Assembly: GCA_030374805.1 (NCBI GenBank)
Contig: JARGSG010000254.1
Coordinates: forward strand, 140,756-204,755
Direction: 5' to 3'
Source: Gracilaria gracilis
Taxonomy: Eukaryota; Rhodophyta; Florideophyceae; Gracilariales; Gracilariaceae
DNA: 64,000 nucleotides
The position numbers and the translations under genes were made by a program. The notes below the pieces were generated by a model. The model was not told where the DNA came from and searched no databases. It worked only from the letters and a program-made list of their open reading frames with translations. Positions 62,201 to 64,000 of the stretch are shown here, piece after piece. The stretch's first letter is position 1. The number at the start of each line of letters is the position of its first letter.

Positions 62201-62566
62201 GGTGCGGAAATCGACTAAAGTATGGTAAGGGGGTGGCGGTGTTGAGTGGAGGTGGAGATGGGAAGGAATGGGCGGATGTCTTAGGGTGGCTGGGTTGGCA
62301 ATTGCTTCGCATTTTCGGGCGAAATGGGATTTTGAACTAGCACGGATGGAAAATTTGGAGAGGGTCGTGGAAAAGAGTGTACTTGGGTTGAGTTGCGAGG
62401 GGAACCTCTTGAAATACTAGGAGACCCTAGCATTAAACTGCGCGAGATGGAATACAATATTCCAAAATTTGTTAATTTTTTGAGTGCCTGCCTCTGCCAC
62501 CCCCGCGCACGCCCAGATAACGCCTAAAACTAGCAACTATTCCACACATAGCACCCAGTATTCCAC

Positions 62567-62583
62567 TTTGCAGAACACAGACG
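62567..62583 (-). repeat. Right TIR of element B
   Basis: Exact inverted copy of 54185-54201. Internal ACTAGCA-type motifs lie at 62333, 62424 and 62528. Confidence 0.85.
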
Positions 62584-62585
62584 TA

Positions 62586-63072
62586 AGTCTGCCAGGCGCA
62601 AGGCTATTGCCGCGGACAGAGAAGTTGTGATGCAATGGACCCAGACATGATGAGACGCGACGTAATGCGCGAACGGTTAGATTATTTGGAACGCTGCCGT
62701 GCTCCTCTCATTGCTGGAACTCCAGTCGCTAAGGGCGCTGGCTACTGGACTCGTGTCGCCCTTCTGTACGAAGTGGACATGAGCTTTGAGGAGAAGAAGA
62801 GGTGTGGGGACGGTGTGACCCATGTTCCGGCGAGCAAGTTACCCGCTCTGCTGTCCATCATCCAGAAATCTCGTCAAGATGCCGGTGCTGATTCCGACGA
62901 TGAGTTAGAACTTGAGATGGATAAGCTTGATAATCGCACAACGCGCATTATCGAAGCATTCCTGGAGCACGCACTACCCAACTTCAAGACTGTGAGGTCA
63001 TCGTCCCTTGGGCGGGAGTTCAGTTGTGTTGGAGAAGTCGACGATGAGATAGAGGCCGCATGCTCTCGCTAA
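62586..63072 (+). pseudogene. BET gene, NET-domain half, beyond element B
   Basis: Directly after the TIR and TA the frame reads KSARRKAIAADREVVM (in frame with KPKSS at 54183 once the element and one TA are removed). A one-base shift near 62633 leads to MDPDMMRRDVMRERLDYLER and the NET (extra-terminal) domain: MSFEEKKRCGDGVTHVPASK, LPALLSIIQKSRQ, then DELELEMDKLDNRTTRIIEA. These match the NET consensus (MSFEEKRxLxxDIxxLPxxKL, VVxIIQxRE, ExEIDxxxLxxxTLRELExYV). NET binds chromatin and viral or cellular partners in BET proteins. The stop is at 63070. The gene is broken by the transposon and by the shift. Confidence 0.75.
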
Positions 63073-63297
63073 GCGCGCCCGCGATGGCGCACGTCTCCCG
63101 GCTGCTAACGCTGCTATAACACTACGACGTGCCCTTGTACGTGCAGCACACCCCAAACGCCTGCTACCGGTTATGTCAGCTCGCAGACCACACCAACCGC
63201 GCGCTGTTGCCCCGTACCGCCAGCGCAGAGATTCGCTGCCGTCTCTGAAAACTGCGCATACACCATCGACGTTTGCGACATCCAGCTGCAGCCGCAC

Positions 63298-63528
63298 ATG
63301 AAGGAGCTGGAGGAGCCGATCGGCGCCAGCCAGATCGGCTCAATGGCGGGCGTGCAGGCGGGCGGTGACCGGCAGCAGCTGCACGAGGCCATCAGCGTGC
63401 ACTCCATGGCGGCCGCCAAGCGCGTCAAGCAGCAGAGCGAGGGACGGAGAACACAAATGCACAGCGACAAGAGTACTCCAGCTGAAAGGATACAAACGGG
63501 GGTAATAAGGCTGATGGTAAAACTGTAA
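63298..63528 (+). CDS. Hypothetical small ORF, possibly longer upstream
   Basis: 76 codons from the ATG at 63298 (MKELEEPIGASQIGSM). The same frame is open back to about 63230 (AAVSENCAYTIDVCDIQLQ), so the true start may be upstream. Helical, Gln/Ala-rich composition. No family was recognised. It could be a C-terminal remnant of the BET gene or an unrelated gene. Confidence 0.25.
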   Translation: MKELEEPIGASQIGSMAGVQAGGDRQQLHEAISVHSMAAAKRVKQQSEGRRTQMHSDKSTPAERIQTGVIRLMVKL

Positions 63529-64000
63529 TTGCGCCATTCAAACGGTAGTGCAAACCACGAAAGCCTCCAATGGGCTTTTTATTTAACGTCACAGACATCG
63601 ATTCAGATTTCATCACAGGTTCTCCGGATCATGATCTGGAAAGACGGCATGTGATGAAGCCATAGAACGGAAATCTACATCAAGACAGCGTTTCTTTCGC
63701 TCACGATATAACTCTTGTGCTGTGCGTCGTTTATCTACTATGTTGCTCCCGATTAAATAAAGTCATGTCTTGTACCTTCGATAGAAATCACCATCTTCAG
63801 GACGAAGAGGATGCCATTTTGCATTCATATTTGTTAGAGCCACAGCCAGGTGAAAAAAAAGTCGTAGTTGTCTTCTTCCCAACGATATTTAGAAGACACA
63901 ACGGACCAAAGAGAACAACAGCGTCCAAAATAGTTTTCAACAATGATGCGATCGCTAGAAATATCGCGGTTGTCACTGCGCTCTTCTGCCGTCAAGGAAT
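63529..64000. other. No gene recognised
   Basis: AT-rich sequence to the window end without a supported feature. Confidence 0.4.

Larger units (their letters stand above)
54185..62583. mobile_element. Element B: 8.4-kb internally deleted relative of element A, inserted in a BET gene
   Basis: Perfect 17-bp inverted termini CGTCTGTGTTCTGCAAA at 54185-54201 and 62567-62583, flanked by TA at 54183-54184 and 62584-62585. The termini resemble those of A (CGTCGGTGTTCTCGGAA). Gene order is transposase fragment (+), cc gene (-), palindrome array, coil gene (+), the same as A read in reverse. It lacks the reductase, dioxygenase, ParB-like and methyltransferase-SET genes. Most of the transposase and the end of the cc gene are missing, with a poly-G junction at 57296-57324. 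It is non-autonomous, but its TIRs might be mobilised by a related transposase. Confidence 0.8.

Noticed and set aside
1-64000. CRISPR arrays, rRNA and tRNA genes
   Set aside because: No spaced direct-repeat array, rRNA core sequence or cloverleaf with conserved arms was seen; the palindrome units lack unique spacers of CRISPR type.

Overview
The window is eukaryotic nuclear DNA from a genome dense in transposable elements. The evidence is remnants of a SEC11 signal peptidase, a bL17 ribosomal protein, a SurE nucleotidase and a BET (bromodomain plus NET) protein, together with three Ty1/copia elements, one Ty3/gypsy relic and a family of large cut-and-paste DNA transposons. Coding is intron-poor. 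The lineage cannot be fixed from the sequence; a red alga or another protist is a weak guess. Most genes carry in-frame stops or single frameshifts, so the region is largely decaying, or the assembly contains small indels.

Layout. 0.5-7.5 kb: unrecognised broken ORFs, a 5' fragment of a Plavaka-like transposase and a Ty3/gypsy pol relic. 7.77-26.02 kb: an 18.2-kb DNA transposon (element A) with terminal inverted repeats, inserted in an open reading frame. It carries an intact Plavaka-like transposase, two accessory coiled-coil genes, an intact Rossmann-type reductase gene, a ParB-like gene followed by a 2-oxoglutarate/Fe(II) dioxygenase gene, and a decayed ParB-like / beta-class DNA methyltransferase / SET fusion. 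An array of large palindromes lies between the divergent gene groups. 26.9-30.5 kb: host genes and one unknown ORF. 31.7-42.7 kb: one copia element nested in the 5' LTR of another, both with readable target duplications. 43.9-48.2 kb: a third copia element. 48.3-48.6 kb: a fold-back element. 53.1-63.1 kb: a BET gene split by an 8.4-kb relative of element A (element B).

How the parts fit. Element B has the same gene order and orientation as A: transposase and an accessory gene convergent, then the palindrome array, then the coiled-coil gene next to the other terminus. It lacks the methyltransferase-SET, ParB-like, dioxygenase and reductase genes, and its transposase is cut by an internal deletion. 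The family therefore seems to have a three-gene core plus optional cargo. In A the cargo combines a predicted DNA adenine/cytosine-N4 methyltransferase, a histone-methyltransferase-type SET domain and a predicted nucleic-acid oxygenase. I infer a transposon that once carried its own chromatin-modifying set; this copy of the methyltransferase-SET gene is dead, while the transposase, ParB-like and reductase frames are open.
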